Source: Flavobacteriaceae bacterium (GTDB lineage: Bacteria > Bacteroidota > Bacteroidia > Flavobacteriales > Flavobacteriaceae). From it: DNA of 64,000 nucleotides. Under the pieces are notes generated by a model, which was not told where the DNA came from, did not search any database, and saw nothing but the letters and a program-made list of their open reading frames with translations. Numbering within the stretch: position 1 is the stretch's first letter; each line of letters starts with the position of its first letter. This document shows, one piece after another, positions 1 to 9,296 of this stretch. The stretch covers positions 21,451 to 85,450 of the forward strand of contig JABXIJ010000004.1 in the NCBI GenBank assembly GCA_013373105.1, in the 5' to 3' direction. Both the position numbers and the translations under genes were made by a program.

Positions 1-210
1 TGGTACCTGTATCTACATACTCTGCTCTTAGTTCTCGCTTCTTTTTATTCAAATCAGAGATTTTAATTACTTTTTTATCAGCATTATGTGCGCTTGTTAT
101 CATAATTAACAACAACACCACTACAAAAATGATAAGCTTCCAGTTTTTTAAAGCTGTATCATCTGTAAGAAAACTTCCTTTTAAAAAAGCATAAATCCCT
201 TTCTTCATGT
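1..210 (-). CDS. FtsL-like cell division protein (partial, runs off window start)
   Basis: Minus-strand translation MKKGIYAFLKGSFLTDDTALKNWKLIIFVVVLLLIMITSAHNADKKVIKISDLNKKKRELRAEYVDTGT; one TM helix plus heptad-like region, directly downstream of mraZ-rsmH. Confidence 0.75.
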
Positions 211-212
211 TA

Positions 213-1112
213 TTATTTTAAAGTTGCAATTCTCAACTTTGCACTTCTAGCTCTATTATTAATTTTAATTTCTTCTCTACTAGGTATTATTAACTTTCCA
301 ACTTTTTTCAGTGGTTCATTAGTGTTACCAAACACATCTTTTTCTGCTTCACCATCGAACAAACCTGTTCGTATAAATCTTTTCACCAACCTATCTTCTA
401 ATGAATGATATGAGATTACACTCAACCTTCCTTTTTCATTAAGCAACCCTGGTACTTGTTCTAAAAACTCTTTTAAAACTTCTAATTCCTCATTAACTTC
501 TATTCGAATAGCTTGATAAATCTGAGCTAAAATTTTATGTTCTTTACTTTTTGGTAAAAACTGTTGTAATACTTCTTTTAACCTAAAACTTGTTTCTATA
601 GGATTATTAGACCTATGATGAACTATTGTTCTTGCTATTTTTCTAGAATTTCTTAACTCCCCATACAGAAACAAAATCTCTGCAAGTTTTTCTTCTGTAT
701 ATTCATTTATAATTTTCTTCGCAGAATTTTTTGATTTTTGATTCATTCTCATGTCTAAATCTCCATCAAATCGTGTTGAAAAACCTCTATCAGCTTCATC
801 AAATTGATGCGAGGAAACTCCCAAATCTGCTAAAATTCCATCTACTTTTCTTACACCATGAAATCTTAAAAAACGAGAGATATATCTAAAATTCTCTGGT
901 GTAAATACAAATCGATCATCGTTTATTTTGTTTGCAGCTGCATCTGGATCTTGATCAAATGCAAACAGCTTTCCACCTTTACCTAATCTTTTTAAAATCT
1001 CTCTTGAATGGCCACCTCCACCAAAAGTAACATCTACATAAACACCACTTTCTTTAATTGCTAGGCCATCTATACTTTCTTTAAGTAAAACTGGATTATG
1101 ATAATTCATCAA
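213..1112 (-). CDS. rsmH: 16S rRNA (cytosine1402-N4)-methyltransferase
   Basis: DVTFGGGGHSREIL, LADLGVSSHQFD, SYHSLEDRLVKRF motifs; follows mraZ. Confidence 0.97.
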   Translation of the reverse strand: MMNYHNPVLLKESIDGLAIKESGVYVDVTFGGGGHSREILKRLGKGGKLFAFDQDPDAAANKINDDRFVFTPENFRYISRFLRFHGVRKVDGILADLGVSSHQFDEADRGFSTRFDGDLDMRMNQKSKNSAKKIINEYTEEKLAEILFLYGELRNSRKIARTIVHHRSNNPIETSFRLKEVLQQFLPKSKEHKILAQIYQAIRIEVNEELEVLKEFLEQVPGLLNEKGRLSVISYHSLEDRLVKRFIRTGLFDGEAEKDVFGNTNEPLKKVGKLIIPSREEIKINNRARSAKLRIATLK

Positions 1113-1563
1113 AATCTTGATTACCCATTACTTCTTCTGCTAAATCTGCAAAATCTTCTGCAGCATCATCAATTGCTTTTTCATATAAATCTTTATCCCA
1201 GATTTCAACAATATTTATTGATGACGACATTACTACCTGCTTTTTAATTCCTGCAAAATCACATAAATCTTTAGGAATTAATATTCTACCTGTAGTATCT
1301 AACTCAACCATTTTTACCCCAGCTGTAAACCTTCTTATAAAATCGTTGTTCTTTTTTTTGAACTTATTAAGCTTACCTACTTTCTGCATCATTGCATTCC
1401 ACTCTTGCATTGGATATAACTCTAAACAAGGTTGAAAAACAGCTCTTTTTAAAACAAAACCTTCTTGTAAAATAGGTTGCATTTGCTTTTTTAGTGCAGA
1501 AGAAACTAGTATTCTGCCTTTAGCATCTGCTTTACATTCATATGTACCTATTAGGTTTATCAC
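1096..1563 (-). CDS. mraZ: Transcriptional regulator MraZ
   Basis: Two SpoVT/AbrB-like halves (ECKADAKGRILVSSALK and VELDTTGRILIPKDLCDFAGI); overlaps rsmH. Confidence 0.96.
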   Translation of the reverse strand: MINLIGTYECKADAKGRILVSSALKKQMQPILQEGFVLKRAVFQPCLELYPMQEWNAMMQKVGKLNKFKKKNNDFIRRFTAGVKMVELDTTGRILIPKDLCDFAGIKKQVVMSSSINIVEIWDKDLYEKAIDDAAEDFADLAEEVMGNQDFDELS

Positions 1564-1586
1564 GTTAAAAATTAGTTATGGCTAAT

Positions 1587-1594
1587 CAAAAATA
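1587..1594 (-). promoter_or_regulatory. Bacteroidetes-type -7 box (TATTTTTG) of mraZ
   Basis: Plus CAAAAATA = minus TATTTTTG (TAnnTTTG), between mraZ start and the repeats. Confidence 0.6.
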
Positions 1595-1603
1595 TATAAA
1601 AAA

Positions 1604-1629
1604 TACCACTTTTTACCACTTTTTACCAC
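1604..1629 (-). promoter_or_regulatory. Putative MraZ operator: three direct repeats GTGGTA at 10-bp period
   Basis: Plus strand TACCACttttTACCACttttTACCAC at 1604, 1614 and 1624, just upstream of mraZ. Confidence 0.75.
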
Positions 1630-1767
1630 ATTGTTAATAAATTTTTGGAATCTTAAGATTTTTTAGTTTTGAATAAGCTCGATTAAAAGACCTCTTTTCT
1701 CTAAAAAATGTATATTTTGCAAAAAAGAATTACATTTGCCAATTAAATAACAACCAAAGAAAAATAG

Positions 1768-2532
1768 ATGACTGATAAGCTTATTACTGAGGGCAAGTTT
1801 ACATATGCTGAGGCTGGTGAAGGACCTGCAATTGTTATTTTACATGGACTTATGGGTGCTTTAAGTAATTTTGGTGAAACCTTTGATTTTTTCTCTAATA
1901 AAGGCTATAAAGTTTTAATTCCTGAATTACCTCTTTATACACTTCCTCTAATAAAAACTAACGTTAAAAACTTAGCTAAGTTTCTCAAAGAATTTTTAGA
2001 ACACAAGAATATAGATAAAGCTATTTTACTTGGTAATTCTCTTGGTGGTCATATAGCCTTATATTTTACAAAACATTATCAAGAAAAAGTATCTGCTTTA
2101 GTATTAACAGGTAGTTCTGGATTATATGAAAAAGCAATGGGTGATAGTTTTCCAAAGAGAGGTAACTATGAATATATAGAACAAAAAACAAGAGATGTTT
2201 TTTATGACCCTGCAATAGCAACTAAAGAACTAGTTGATGATGTTTATGGTATAGTAAATAACAGAAATTCAGTTATAAAAACTTTAGCCATTGCTAAAAG
2301 TGCTATAAGACATAACATGGCCAATGATCTGCCAAATATGAAACAAACTACTTGTATAATTTGGGGTAAACAAGACAATGTAACTCCACCAGAAGTAGCA
2401 GAAGATTTTCATAAATTACTTCCTAATTCCGATTTATTTTGGATAGATAAATGTGGACATGCAGCTATGATGGAAAGACCAGAGGAATTTAACCAAGTTC
2501 TTTACAAATGGCTTACTGCTAAAAATATATAA
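1768..2532 (+). CDS. Alpha/beta hydrolase
   Basis: ILHGLMGALSNF, GNSLGGHIAL nucleophile elbow, CGHAAMMERPEEF. Confidence 0.9.
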   Translation: MTDKLITEGKFTYAEAGEGPAIVILHGLMGALSNFGETFDFFSNKGYKVLIPELPLYTLPLIKTNVKNLAKFLKEFLEHKNIDKAILLGNSLGGHIALYFTKHYQEKVSALVLTGSSGLYEKAMGDSFPKRGNYEYIEQKTRDVFYDPAIATKELVDDVYGIVNNRNSVIKTLAIAKSAIRHNMANDLPNMKQTTCIIWGKQDNVTPPEVAEDFHKLLPNSDLFWIDKCGHAAMMERPEEFNQVLYKWLTAKNI

Positions 2533-2542
2533 CTATCTTTTT

Positions 2543-3154
2543 GTGAAAATAAAGACAGCAGAATTTGTAATGAGTAATAGCAATGTTACTAATGCTCCTA
2601 AAGATAGAATTCCTGAATATGCTTTTATTGGGCGTTCTAATGTTGGGAAGTCTTCGTTAATAAATATGTTAATGGAGAAAAAAGATCTTGCAAAAACTTC
2701 TGGAAAACCTGGTAAAACTCAGTTAATTAATCATTTTAAGATAAATGACAACTGGTTTTTGGTTGATTTACCAGGCTATGGTTACGCTCAAGTTTCTAAA
2801 AAGAAAAGACAAATTTTTCAGTACTTTATAGAAAATTACTTTAAAGAAAGGGAGCAATTGGTTTGTACTTTTGTATTAATTGACTCTAGGCACGATCCTC
2901 AGAAAATAGATTTAGATTTTATGCGCTTTTTAGGCGAAAATCAAATTCCATTTTGCATTGTTTTTACAAAATCTGACAAATTAGGTAGCTCAAAATTAAA
3001 TAAACAAATTACTTCCTATAAAAAGAAGTTACTCAATTATTGGGAGAGTTTGCCACAAACGTTTATAACATCATCTACCACAGGCATGGGTAGAAAAGAG
3101 TTTTTAGAGTTTATTGATGCTGTTAATGAAGATGTTGCAAATGATTTTAAATAG
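2543..3154 (+). CDS. engB: Ribosome biogenesis GTP-binding protein EngB/YsxC
   Basis: FIGRSNVGKSSLIN, KTQLINHF, LVDLPGYGYA, FTKSDK. Confidence 0.95.
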   Translation: MKIKTAEFVMSNSNVTNAPKDRIPEYAFIGRSNVGKSSLINMLMEKKDLAKTSGKPGKTQLINHFKINDNWFLVDLPGYGYAQVSKKKRQIFQYFIENYFKEREQLVCTFVLIDSRHDPQKIDLDFMRFLGENQIPFCIVFTKSDKLGSSKLNKQITSYKKKLLNYWESLPQTFITSSTTGMGRKEFLEFIDAVNEDVANDFK

Positions 3155-3157
3155 TCT

Positions 3158-3844
3158 ATGCATTCTACAAAAGACAATCTACAAGTACTTTTTGAAGACA
3201 ATCATATAATTGTTATAAATAAACGATCTGGTGATATTACACAAGGTGATAAAACTAATGACAAACCCTTAAGTGATGTAGTTAAAGACTACATAAAAGA
3301 CAAATACAACAAACCTGGTAATGTGTATTTAGGTGTGGTTCATAGATTAGACAGACCAACTTCTGGTATTATTATTTTTGCTAGAACTTCTAAAGCTTTA
3401 GAGCGATTAAATAAAATATTGCGCGATAAAAAAATTACTAAAACCTATTGGGCAATTGTAAAAAATACACCAAAAAAAACAGAAGAAACCTTAATTAATT
3501 ATTTAAAAAAGAACCCTAAAAACAATAAATCTTCTGTGTTTTCTAAAGAAATAAGTGGTTCTAAAAAAGCAATTTTACATTACAAAGTTTTAAGGAGTTT
3601 AGACAATTATTATCTTTTAGAAATAAACTTAGAAACAGGAAGGCACCATCAAATTAGAGCACAACTTTCTGCTATTGGATTACCAATTAAGGGCGATTTA
3701 AAATATGGTTTTAATAGAAGCAACAAAGACGGTAGCATTCATTTACATGCAAGAAAAATAGAATTTACTCATCCTGTAAGTAAAGACAAAATTATTATAA
3801 CAGCACCAACTCCTAACGATGTAATTTGGAAAGCTTGTGAGTAA
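3158..3844 (+). CDS. RluA-family pseudouridine synthase
   Basis: VVHRLDRPTSGIIIFARTSKA catalytic motif; ETGRHHQIRAQL. Confidence 0.92.
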   Translation: MHSTKDNLQVLFEDNHIIVINKRSGDITQGDKTNDKPLSDVVKDYIKDKYNKPGNVYLGVVHRLDRPTSGIIIFARTSKALERLNKILRDKKITKTYWAIVKNTPKKTEETLINYLKKNPKNNKSSVFSKEISGSKKAILHYKVLRSLDNYYLLEINLETGRHHQIRAQLSAIGLPIKGDLKYGFNRSNKDGSIHLHARKIEFTHPVSKDKIIITAPTPNDVIWKACE

Positions 3845-3876
3845 TATAGTATATTTAGGATGTAATTTTAAACTAT

Positions 3877-4911
3877 ATGAAAGCCTTAAAATATTTTTCT
3901 ATCCTAATTTTACCCTTAGTTGTATACATTTCCTTTACAAGTAAAGGTTGGTTAACACATTTACCTGCAATAGTTTTCTTTGGTTTTGTGCCGTTTATAG
4001 AACTTTTTATTCCTCCTAATAAATCCAATTTTACAAAAGAAGAAGAAAAAGAAGAAGAAGAAAATAGAGTTTATACCTATATTTTATACTTAACATTACC
4101 TATTCAAATTGGTTTTTTAATTTTCTTCTTTTATGCAATTCAAGAACCTAATTTAACAACAAGTGAATTAGCTGGTAGAATTTTTGGCATGGGAATTATG
4201 TGTGGTGTTTTAGGTATTAATGTTGGCCATGAGTTAGGCCATAGAAACAATAGATTTGATGAGTTTATTGGAGAAATTCTTCTATTAAGCTCTATAAACA
4301 CACACTTTTTACCTTATCATAACGCTGGTCATCATTATAATGTTGCAACTCACGATGATGCTGCCACTGCAAGAAAAAATGAAATCTTATTTGTTTTTTG
4401 GATTCGTTCTCATTTTACAAGTTACTACCAAGCTTGGAGTTTAGAAAATAAACGTATGAAAGATTTGGGAAGAAGTTGGTTTCATTATCAAAATAGAATG
4501 CTTGTTTATACATTTTGTAATATTATATTATTATCAAGTATTTACTTTTTTTTCGGTGGTTTTGTATTACTAGCCTTTATAGCAGCAGCTGTTTCTGGAA
4601 TTTTATTATTAGAGACTGTAAACTATATAGAACATTATGGTTTGTTACGCAAAAAAAACGAACATGGTCGTTATGAAAGAGTAAAAAGAATTCACTCATG
4701 GAATTCAGATCATCAAGTTGGACAAGTTTTATTATTCAATTTATCTCGTCATTCAGATCATCACTACAATGGTTCTAAACATTATCAATTACTAAAAACA
4801 TTACCAGAAAGTCCACAAATGCCTACAGGTTATCCAGGCATGATGTTATTATCATTATTTCCTCCTTTATGGTTTATTGTGATGAATAAAAAACTAAAAA
4901 AATTCTCTTAA
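3877..4911 (+). CDS. alkB: Alkane 1-monooxygenase (AlkB-like membrane di-iron hydroxylase)
   Basis: GHELGHR, HNAGHHYNVATHDDAATARKNE, NYIEHYGL, LSRHSDHHYNGSKHYQ histidine boxes and TM segments. Confidence 0.85.
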   Translation: MKALKYFSILILPLVVYISFTSKGWLTHLPAIVFFGFVPFIELFIPPNKSNFTKEEEKEEEENRVYTYILYLTLPIQIGFLIFFFYAIQEPNLTTSELAGRIFGMGIMCGVLGINVGHELGHRNNRFDEFIGEILLLSSINTHFLPYHNAGHHYNVATHDDAATARKNEILFVFWIRSHFTSYYQAWSLENKRMKDLGRSWFHYQNRMLVYTFCNIILLSSIYFFFGGFVLLAFIAAAVSGILLLETVNYIEHYGLLRKKNEHGRYERVKRIHSWNSDHQVGQVLLFNLSRHSDHHYNGSKHYQLLKTLPESPQMPTGYPGMMLLSLFPPLWFIVMNKKLKKFS

Positions 4912-4919
4912 CTCACTTT

Positions 4920-5657
4920 ATGACACAAGAAAAAACAGTATCTGAGGCTGTACAATACAGACGTTCAGTACGAATTTATGATGATAAAAAACAGATTGAT
5001 GAAACAATTGTGAAAGAGTGTTTAGAAAATGCAGCTCTTGCACCCAATAGTAGTAACATGCAATTGTGGGAATTTTATCATATTACTTCAAAGGAAACAA
5101 TTGCTAAAATTGCCCCATTTTGTTTTAATCAAAATGCAGCAAGAACAGCACAACAATTAGTAGTTTTTGTGGTTAGAAAAGATTTGTGGAAAAAAAGAGC
5201 AAAAGCTAATTTAAATTATTTAGACAGTGTTTATGGAAAAAATAATCCAAAAGAAAAACAAAGTAGTAGAGAAAAAGTAGCAAGAAATTATTACGGTAAA
5301 CTTATCCCTTTTGCATATGGAGAATTTCTAGGCATTTTTGGATTTTTAAAGTATGTAATGGTTTCAGTTTTAGGATTATTTAAACCTATGTACAGACAAG
5401 TAACCAAAAATGACATGAGAATTGTTGCTCACAAAACATGTGGTTTGGCTGCACAAATATTTATGTTATCTATGGCTGCAAAAGGTTATGACACTTGCCC
5501 AATGGAAGGTTCAGACACTTTAAGAATTAATCGCGTATTAAAGCTACCTAGAAATGCAGAAATAAACATGATTGTTTCTTGCGGCATTAGAAAACCAGAA
5601 GGTGTTTATGGAGAACGTTTTCGAATTCCTTTTGATGAGGTTTATAAACAAATTTAA
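4920..5657 (+). CDS. Nitroreductase family protein
   Basis: VQYRRSVRIYDDKKQID, APNSSNMQLWEF, CPMEGSDT motifs. Confidence 0.88.
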   Translation: MTQEKTVSEAVQYRRSVRIYDDKKQIDETIVKECLENAALAPNSSNMQLWEFYHITSKETIAKIAPFCFNQNAARTAQQLVVFVVRKDLWKKRAKANLNYLDSVYGKNNPKEKQSSREKVARNYYGKLIPFAYGEFLGIFGFLKYVMVSVLGLFKPMYRQVTKNDMRIVAHKTCGLAAQIFMLSMAAKGYDTCPMEGSDTLRINRVLKLPRNAEINMIVSCGIRKPEGVYGERFRIPFDEVYKQI

Positions 5658-8035
5658 TTTTTAGGTCTCAACACCAATACATTTTCACTTTGTTTAATAT
5701 TTGCCTCATTGAGGCTCATTTTTACAAATTCTCCATCTACATATTTTTGAGCTTGGTCATTGTAATGCTTACTAAACACATTTCCAGATTGTCCCGTAGG
5801 CAAAATAGATAATGAGTTTTCAATATCTGAAAAATCGATTACTCTTCTAGTAGAAGGCCCTGCAGTTATTTTATAAACTCCTGTGCTATCTAGTTTAAAA
5901 ATCTGATTGTTTATTACTTCATTTCCTCCTATTGTTTCAAAAGGACCAACGTTAAAAATTTTACGTAAAATTCCTCCAGTTTTTCCAATAGCATGTTCAT
6001 GCTCTAAAGAAATTACTCTTTTCCAATGCCAAGATTCGATGTTTGCTCCAAGTTGATTCTCTAAAAAAGAAAAAGCTTCTAAAAATGATTTTGTAATAAT
6101 TTCTGTTTTGGTTTCTATTTTATTTTTAGTTAAAACATTATCCCACCAAACAGAATTGGTTCTGTTTACTTGATTAGGCAAAACCTGATCTTGTAATTGC
6201 GAATTGATAAACAAATCAAAACTATCACCAATTTCATCTTTATAAGTATTCTCTAAAAACTCGTATAAAAATCGATTGTAAATAGTTGGAGCAACAGCAT
6301 CTTTACTGTATGTTCCATCCCAAGTTTTTAAGCTAGTTATAGCTTGCTTTTGTGAAAGAGATAACGTTCTTTTATCGATTGAAGCAATCAATTTTTTAGC
6401 AATTTCTGAAACAGTTGCAGACTTAACATCATAAATCATATTAGCAACATCTTCTTTAGTAAAATCATTTTTTGCTTCTAATAATTCCACAATTCTTTTA
6501 GATCTGTCTTTTGGTTGATAATACCCAGGAATTAATTTGCCTCTAACAGAATCTGGTTGATGATTTGCAGAGTACACATATTTTATTTTTGGATTTATTG
6601 CTTGCGGATTTTCATCAAAAGGCAATATCTCTAAAATTTCATCCTTGCCTGATGCTCCATTTAAGTATGTTTTTGTTGAAACACTATCTCTAATTTCATA
6701 CAATTTAGCAGCAGAAAACCAAGCTATATTATCTTTAGCATCACCATACATTACGTTTAATCCTGGGGCATGAATTTTAGATACATGATTCCTAAAATCA
6801 GCTAAAGAAGTAGCATGAGAAATTCCATGAGAAACTGATAACATTTTATTCTCTAATTGTGTGTACAACCAATGCATAGCTATTGGTCTATCATCTTTTA
6901 AATGAAGAATTAACCCATTCATAATTGGCCCATGTTTGCTCACTTTTACTGTAAAAGTTGTATCAGCCTCATCTTTTATTTTAATGGTTTTACTAATTAA
7001 ATCATAAGCTTTATAGCCATTACTAGTTTTGTATTCATTTTCATTATTAGGATTGTTTTCTTCGATATAAAAATTTAAATCATCATTTGCTAGCATAGTT
7101 AATCCATAAGCATAATCTCTGTTATGACCCAGCAATGGAAAAGGCATTAAAGCAATATTATAACCATAAATTTCATAATCTGGAGTTTTTATATGATTTT
7201 GATACCATACAGATGGTTGTGCAAATGCAATATGTGGATCGTTTGCAAACAATACTTTTCCATTTTTGGTTTTTTCTGGAGCAATTACCCAAGAGTTACT
7301 TCCAATAAAAGGTGATACTGGAAGTTTATCAATAAGTGAACTTACAGCATTAGAAAGCTCGGCTTTTATTGGTTGAATATCTGTTTTGTTAATTGTTAAA
7401 TTTTGCTCATAAGCAGACATTAATTCATTAAAATAAGCATCACCTAATTTTTCTTTAATTTCAGTCAACAAAGGATCTGTTTTATGAGCAACTGCAAAAC
7501 TAAAAGACATATAACCAAAAACATTGTAAATGTCTTTTAATGTATATTCTTCTTTTTCTAAACCAACTAAAGTAAATTCTAAGGGTGTTTTTTCATTTTT
7601 TATATATTGATTTACTCCATCTAAATACGCCATACTCATTAGGTAAGCATCAGAATCTTTATCAAGCGCAATAATGGCTTTTTCAGCTGCTTCTTCAATA
7701 CCAAGACCAGCAAAAAAGACATCTGTTTTAAGTAAATCTTTACCAAAAACCTCAGCTAATCTACCTGGAGCAATTCTTCGAATTAATTCCATTTGCCATA
7801 ATCTGTCTTGAGCATGAACGTAACCTAAAGCTACATAAGCGTCTCGTTGATTTTTAGCATTAATATGTGGCACACCATTTTTATCAAAAAACACTGTTAC
7901 TTCATCAGAAATATTTTCTATTTCTAATTCTCCATCGTAATTTGGATAATAGGTTCTAGAATATAACCAACCACCAATAAATATTAAAACTAGAAGAATT
8001 GCAATAAATTTGAGAAGCTTTTTTAGGAAATTCAT
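5654..8035 (-). CDS. Penicillin acylase family (Ntn-hydrolase) protein
   Basis: GSNSWVIAPEKTKNGKVLFANDPH with autocatalytic Ser. The track ORF extends to 8125, but a -7 box at 8056-8063 (-) favours the start at MNFLKK (8035). Confidence 0.9.
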   Translation of the reverse strand: MNFLKKLLKFIAILLVLIFIGGWLYSRTYYPNYDGELEIENISDEVTVFFDKNGVPHINAKNQRDAYVALGYVHAQDRLWQMELIRRIAPGRLAEVFGKDLLKTDVFFAGLGIEEAAEKAIIALDKDSDAYLMSMAYLDGVNQYIKNEKTPLEFTLVGLEKEEYTLKDIYNVFGYMSFSFAVAHKTDPLLTEIKEKLGDAYFNELMSAYEQNLTINKTDIQPIKAELSNAVSSLIDKLPVSPFIGSNSWVIAPEKTKNGKVLFANDPHIAFAQPSVWYQNHIKTPDYEIYGYNIALMPFPLLGHNRDYAYGLTMLANDDLNFYIEENNPNNENEYKTSNGYKAYDLISKTIKIKDEADTTFTVKVSKHGPIMNGLILHLKDDRPIAMHWLYTQLENKMLSVSHGISHATSLADFRNHVSKIHAPGLNVMYGDAKDNIAWFSAAKLYEIRDSVSTKTYLNGASGKDEILEILPFDENPQAINPKIKYVYSANHQPDSVRGKLIPGYYQPKDRSKRIVELLEAKNDFTKEDVANMIYDVKSATVSEIAKKLIASIDKRTLSLSQKQAITSLKTWDGTYSKDAVAPTIYNRFLYEFLENTYKDEIGDSFDLFINSQLQDQVLPNQVNRTNSVWWDNVLTKNKIETKTEIITKSFLEAFSFLENQLGANIESWHWKRVISLEHEHAIGKTGGILRKIFNVGPFETIGGNEVINNQIFKLDSTGVYKITAGPSTRRVIDFSDIENSLSILPTGQSGNVFSKHYNDQAQKYVDGEFVKMSLNEANIKQSENVLVLRPKN

Positions 8036-8055
8036 TTTAAAAATTTTAATCATAT

Positions 8056-8085
8056 CAAAGTTAAACAATTTATGTTGTATTTTTG
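8056..8085. promoter_or_regulatory. Divergent -7 boxes for penicillin acylase (8056-8063, -) and DegT aminotransferase (8078-8085, +)
   Basis: CAAAGTTA (minus TAACTTTG) and TATTTTTG, both TAnnTTTG. Confidence 0.5.
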
Positions 8086-8110
8086 AGTCATTATAATATT
8101 GAAAACGTTT

Positions 8111-9274
8111 ATGAAAAAAATTCAAATGGTTGATTTACAGTCTCAATATGAGAGAATTAAAGACAGTGTAGACCAATCTATTCAAGAGGTTTTAAATACA
8201 TCAACATACATAAATGGACCTTTAGTTCATGAGTTTCAAAAAGATCTAGAAAACTATTTAGAAGTAAAACATGTAATACCATGTGCTAATGGAACTGATG
8301 CTTTACAAATTGCAATGATGGGCTTAGGACTTCAACCTGGTGATGAAGTTATTACAGCAGATTTTACTTTTGCTGCCACAGTAGAAGTTATTGCATTATT
8401 GCAACTTACTCCAGTTTTGGTTGATGTAGACCCAAATACTTTTAATATAGATATTAATGCTATAAAGAGCGCTATTACTCCAAAAACTAAAGCTATTATT
8501 CCTGTACATTTATTTGGACAAGTTGCTAATATGGATGCTATTTTAGAAATTGCAAATAAACACAACTTATACGTAATAGAAGATAATGCACAAGCTATTG
8601 GAGCAAACTACACCTTTAAAAATGGTAAAAAACAAAAAGCTGGAACAATTGGTAATGTTGGTACAACTTCATTTTTCCCTTCTAAAAATTTAGGTTGTTA
8701 TGGTGATGGTGGTGCCATTTTTACTAACGATGATGAACTAGCACATACCATTAGAGGAATTGTAAACCATGGTATGTACACTCGTTATTATCATGATGTT
8801 GTTGGTGTTAATTCTAGGTTAGATTCTATACAAGCAGGGGTTTTAAAAGCTAAACTACCTAATTTGAATGAATATTGTAATTCAAGAAGAAATGCAGCTC
8901 GTTTTTATAATAATGCATTTAAGAATAACCCTAATATAATTACTCCAACTGCAAAATCGAATCATACAAATAGCTGTAATGAAATTTGTGAATTTTGCGA
9001 TTGCCATGTTTTTCATCAATACACACTTCAAATTACAAATGGCAAACGAGATGAATTGCATAAACATTTGTTAGATAAAAAAATACCAAATGCCATCTAT
9101 TATCCTGTAGCATTACACAAGCAAAAAGCTTATGCTGATGAAAGATATAATGAAGCAGATTTTCCTGTTACAAACGAACTAGTAAAAACAGTAATCTCTT
9201 TACCAATGCATACAGAATTAGATGAAGAACAGTTGAATTTTATTACAGAAACTGTGAATAATTTTTTAAATTAA
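8111..9274 (+). CDS. DegT/DnrJ/EryC1 family PLP-dependent sugar aminotransferase
   Basis: FPSKNLGCYGDGGAIFTN, VVGVNSRLDSIQAGVL, HQYTLQI; start placed at MKKIQMVDLQ. Confidence 0.92.
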   Translation: MKKIQMVDLQSQYERIKDSVDQSIQEVLNTSTYINGPLVHEFQKDLENYLEVKHVIPCANGTDALQIAMMGLGLQPGDEVITADFTFAATVEVIALLQLTPVLVDVDPNTFNIDINAIKSAITPKTKAIIPVHLFGQVANMDAILEIANKHNLYVIEDNAQAIGANYTFKNGKKQKAGTIGNVGTTSFFPSKNLGCYGDGGAIFTNDDELAHTIRGIVNHGMYTRYYHDVVGVNSRLDSIQAGVLKAKLPNLNEYCNSRRNAARFYNNAFKNNPNIITPTAKSNHTNSCNEICEFCDCHVFHQYTLQITNGKRDELHKHLLDKKIPNAIYYPVALHKQKAYADERYNEADFPVTNELVKTVISLPMHTELDEEQLNFITETVNNFLN

Positions 9275-9296
9275 AACCCCTATAAATAAGTAAAAA

